Shown here in pieces: positions 63,201-64,000 of a stretch of 64,000 bases of DNA. Source of the stretch: Sanguibacter inulinus (lineage in GTDB: Bacteria; Actinomycetota; Actinomycetes; Actinomycetales; Cellulomonadaceae); the NCBI RefSeq assembly GCF_013415325.1, contig NZ_JACBYE010000013.1, positions 1-64,000 of the forward strand, written 5' to 3'. The notes under the pieces are model-generated. The model saw only the letters and a program-made list of their open reading frames with translations, was not told the origin of the DNA and made no database searches. Both the position numbers and the translations under genes were made by a program. The first letter of the stretch is position 1. Each line of letters opens with the position of its first letter.

Positions 63201-63581
63201 TCAGACTGCGGTGCCGCCGCCTGCGCCCTGCGCGGCGATCTGCGAGCGGACCTCGTCCATGTCGAGCGCCTTCACGGCGTCGACGACCTGCGCGAGGGCC
63301 GGCGCGGGGAGCGCTCCGGGCTGCGAGAAGACGAGGACGCCCTCACGGAAGGCCATCAGCGTCGGGATCGACGTGATGTTCGCAGCGGCCGCGAGGCTCT
63401 GCTGAGCCTCGGTGTCGATCTTGCCGTGCACGATGTCCGCGTTGGTCTCGGAGGAGGCCTCGAAGACTGGGGCGAACTGGCGGCACGGGCCGCACCAGGA
63501 CGCCCAGAAGTCCACCAGGACGATGTCGTTGTCCTTGATGGTCTGCTCGAACGATTCCTGCGTGAGTTCCTGGGTTGCCAT
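63201..63581 (-). CDS. trxA: Thioredoxin
   Basis: 126 residues. Redox motif WCGPC with Cys30 and Cys33, cis-Pro in SIPTLM. ATG 63581 with GGAAGGAA upstream. The C-terminus extends about 15 residues past the usual fold (RSQIAAQGAGGGTAV). It supplies electrons to enzymes such as Bcp. Confidence 0.95.
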   Translation of the reverse strand: MATQELTQESFEQTIKDNDIVLVDFWASWCGPCRQFAPVFEASSETNADIVHGKIDTEAQQSLAAAANITSIPTLMAFREGVLVFSQPGALPAPALAQVVDAVKALDMDEVRSQIAAQGAGGGTAV

Positions 63582-63748
63582 GGGGTTCCTTCCACCGGTC
63601 GGTATGCCTCTTAGGACAATAGTGGGGGGCGATCTATTCCCCGCGCGCGTCGAGAGCCCACCGCCGAGCACCTGGGACCGCTGTTCGCCCTCAGACGATC
63701 GTCGCCTCGACGCCGTGCGCCCGCTGGCTCTGGGCCGAGGTCGCGGGG

Positions 63749-63754
63749 TACAAC
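63749..63754 (+). promoter_or_regulatory. Leaderless -10 element of the NUDIX-family gene
   Basis: TACAAC, 6 nt before GTG 63761. Confidence 0.45.
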
Positions 63755-63760
63755 TGCTGG

Positions 63761-64000
63761 GTGACTGACACCGCGGACTTCCCCCACGACCCGTTCGAAC
63801 CCGAGGACTCGACGCCGGCCGGCTGGCTGAGCGAGCAGGACCTGACGGGCGCCCGCGCGCACCTGCCCCTGGTCTACGTCGACGCCGTCCCCGTGCGTGT
63901 CGACGACTCTGGCGACGTGGTCGCCGTGGGGCTGCTGCTCCGCGTGTCCCGCACCGGTGCGATGACCCGCGCGCTCGTCTCGGGTCGTGTGCTCTACCAC
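63761..64000 (+). CDS. NUDIX/DUF4916-family protein, N-terminal part
   Basis: First 80 residues of a gene cut by the window end, starting MTDTADFPHDPFEPED at GTG 63761. GWLSEQDL, LPLVYVDAVPVRVDD and GLLLRVSR..TRALVSGRVLYH match the start of DUF4916 NUDIX-like proteins; the NUDIX box itself would lie beyond the end. TACAAC 6 nt upstream indicates leaderless translation and supports this start. Confidence 0.85.
   Translation, partial: MTDTADFPHDPFEPEDSTPAGWLSEQDLTGARAHLPLVYVDAVPVRVDDSGDVVAVGLLLRVSRTGAMTRALVSGRVLYH

Overview
The window is chromosomal DNA of a very GC-rich Gram-positive actinobacterium. Signs are clpP1/clpP2 in tandem, a DsbA-like protein of the mycothiol-dependent nitroreductase family, an F420-type luciferase-like oxidoreductase, a class II truncated globin, a sortase-anchored (LPRTG) surface protein, and many genes that appear leaderless. 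Gene content and order best suggest the order Micrococcales, perhaps the Cellulomonas/Sanguibacter group; the genus is a guess. I see no rRNA, prophage, insertion sequence or CRISPR array. Much of the left two thirds follows, with insertions, the order I recall from Mycobacterium tuberculosis Rv2457c-Rv2478c (clpX, clpP2, clpP1, tig, nei, rpiB, Rv2466c, pepN, glbO, ettA, ssb-like), so it is an old actinobacterial backbone.

Layout. 0.1-6.5 kb: a baeRF-type protein, chorismate mutase and the proteostasis block clpX, clpP2, clpP1, tig, all on the minus strand. 6.8-7.4 kb: tRNA-Pro and tRNA-Gly. 7.4-12.9 kb: a lipoprotein, cysK-cysE (cysteine synthesis), a YtrA-type GntR regulator with a DUF1648 membrane protein, and an LLM oxidoreductase. 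13-16.6 kb: an alkyltransferase-like DNA protein, an Eis-like acetyltransferase, a Nei-type DNA glycosylase and rpiB. 16.6-28.5 kb: a membrane protein, two metallopeptidases (M13, M1), a three-gene operon (DsbA-like, flavin-type oxidoreductase, GH13) and malQ. 28.6-33 kb: mscS and the divergent PTS genes crr/ptsB and ptsI. 33-38 kb: an MFS transporter, globin, two thioesterases and topoisomerase IB. 38-48.2 kb: two related pairs of membrane-associated GTPases with ettA and an SSB-like gene between them. 48.2-55 kb: a tyrosine phosphatase, a 1518-residue wall-anchored adhesin and an anti-sigma-type kinase. 55.3-64 kb: tRNA-Arg, rnhA, map, PAP2, orn, tRNA-His, an ATP-grasp gene, tRNA-Lys, bcp, tRNA-Leu, trmB, trxA and the start of a NUDIX-family gene.

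Three things stand out. First, the four GTPases form two duplicated two-gene modules resembling bacterial dynamin pairs; this is the best candidate for an undescribed system. Second, the region is full of short tandem repeats of unrelated sequence, and many include or directly follow a stop codon: the 3' ends of at least eight genes have been tandemly copied, once as a 17-copy hexamer coding for an (Ala-Pro)17 tail. Third, a -10 like hexamer ([T/C]ANNNT) sits 6 nt before the start codon of many genes and fixes several starts.

All coordinates, frames, repeats and hairpins were read from the sequence. Family names come from recognition of motifs without database searches.
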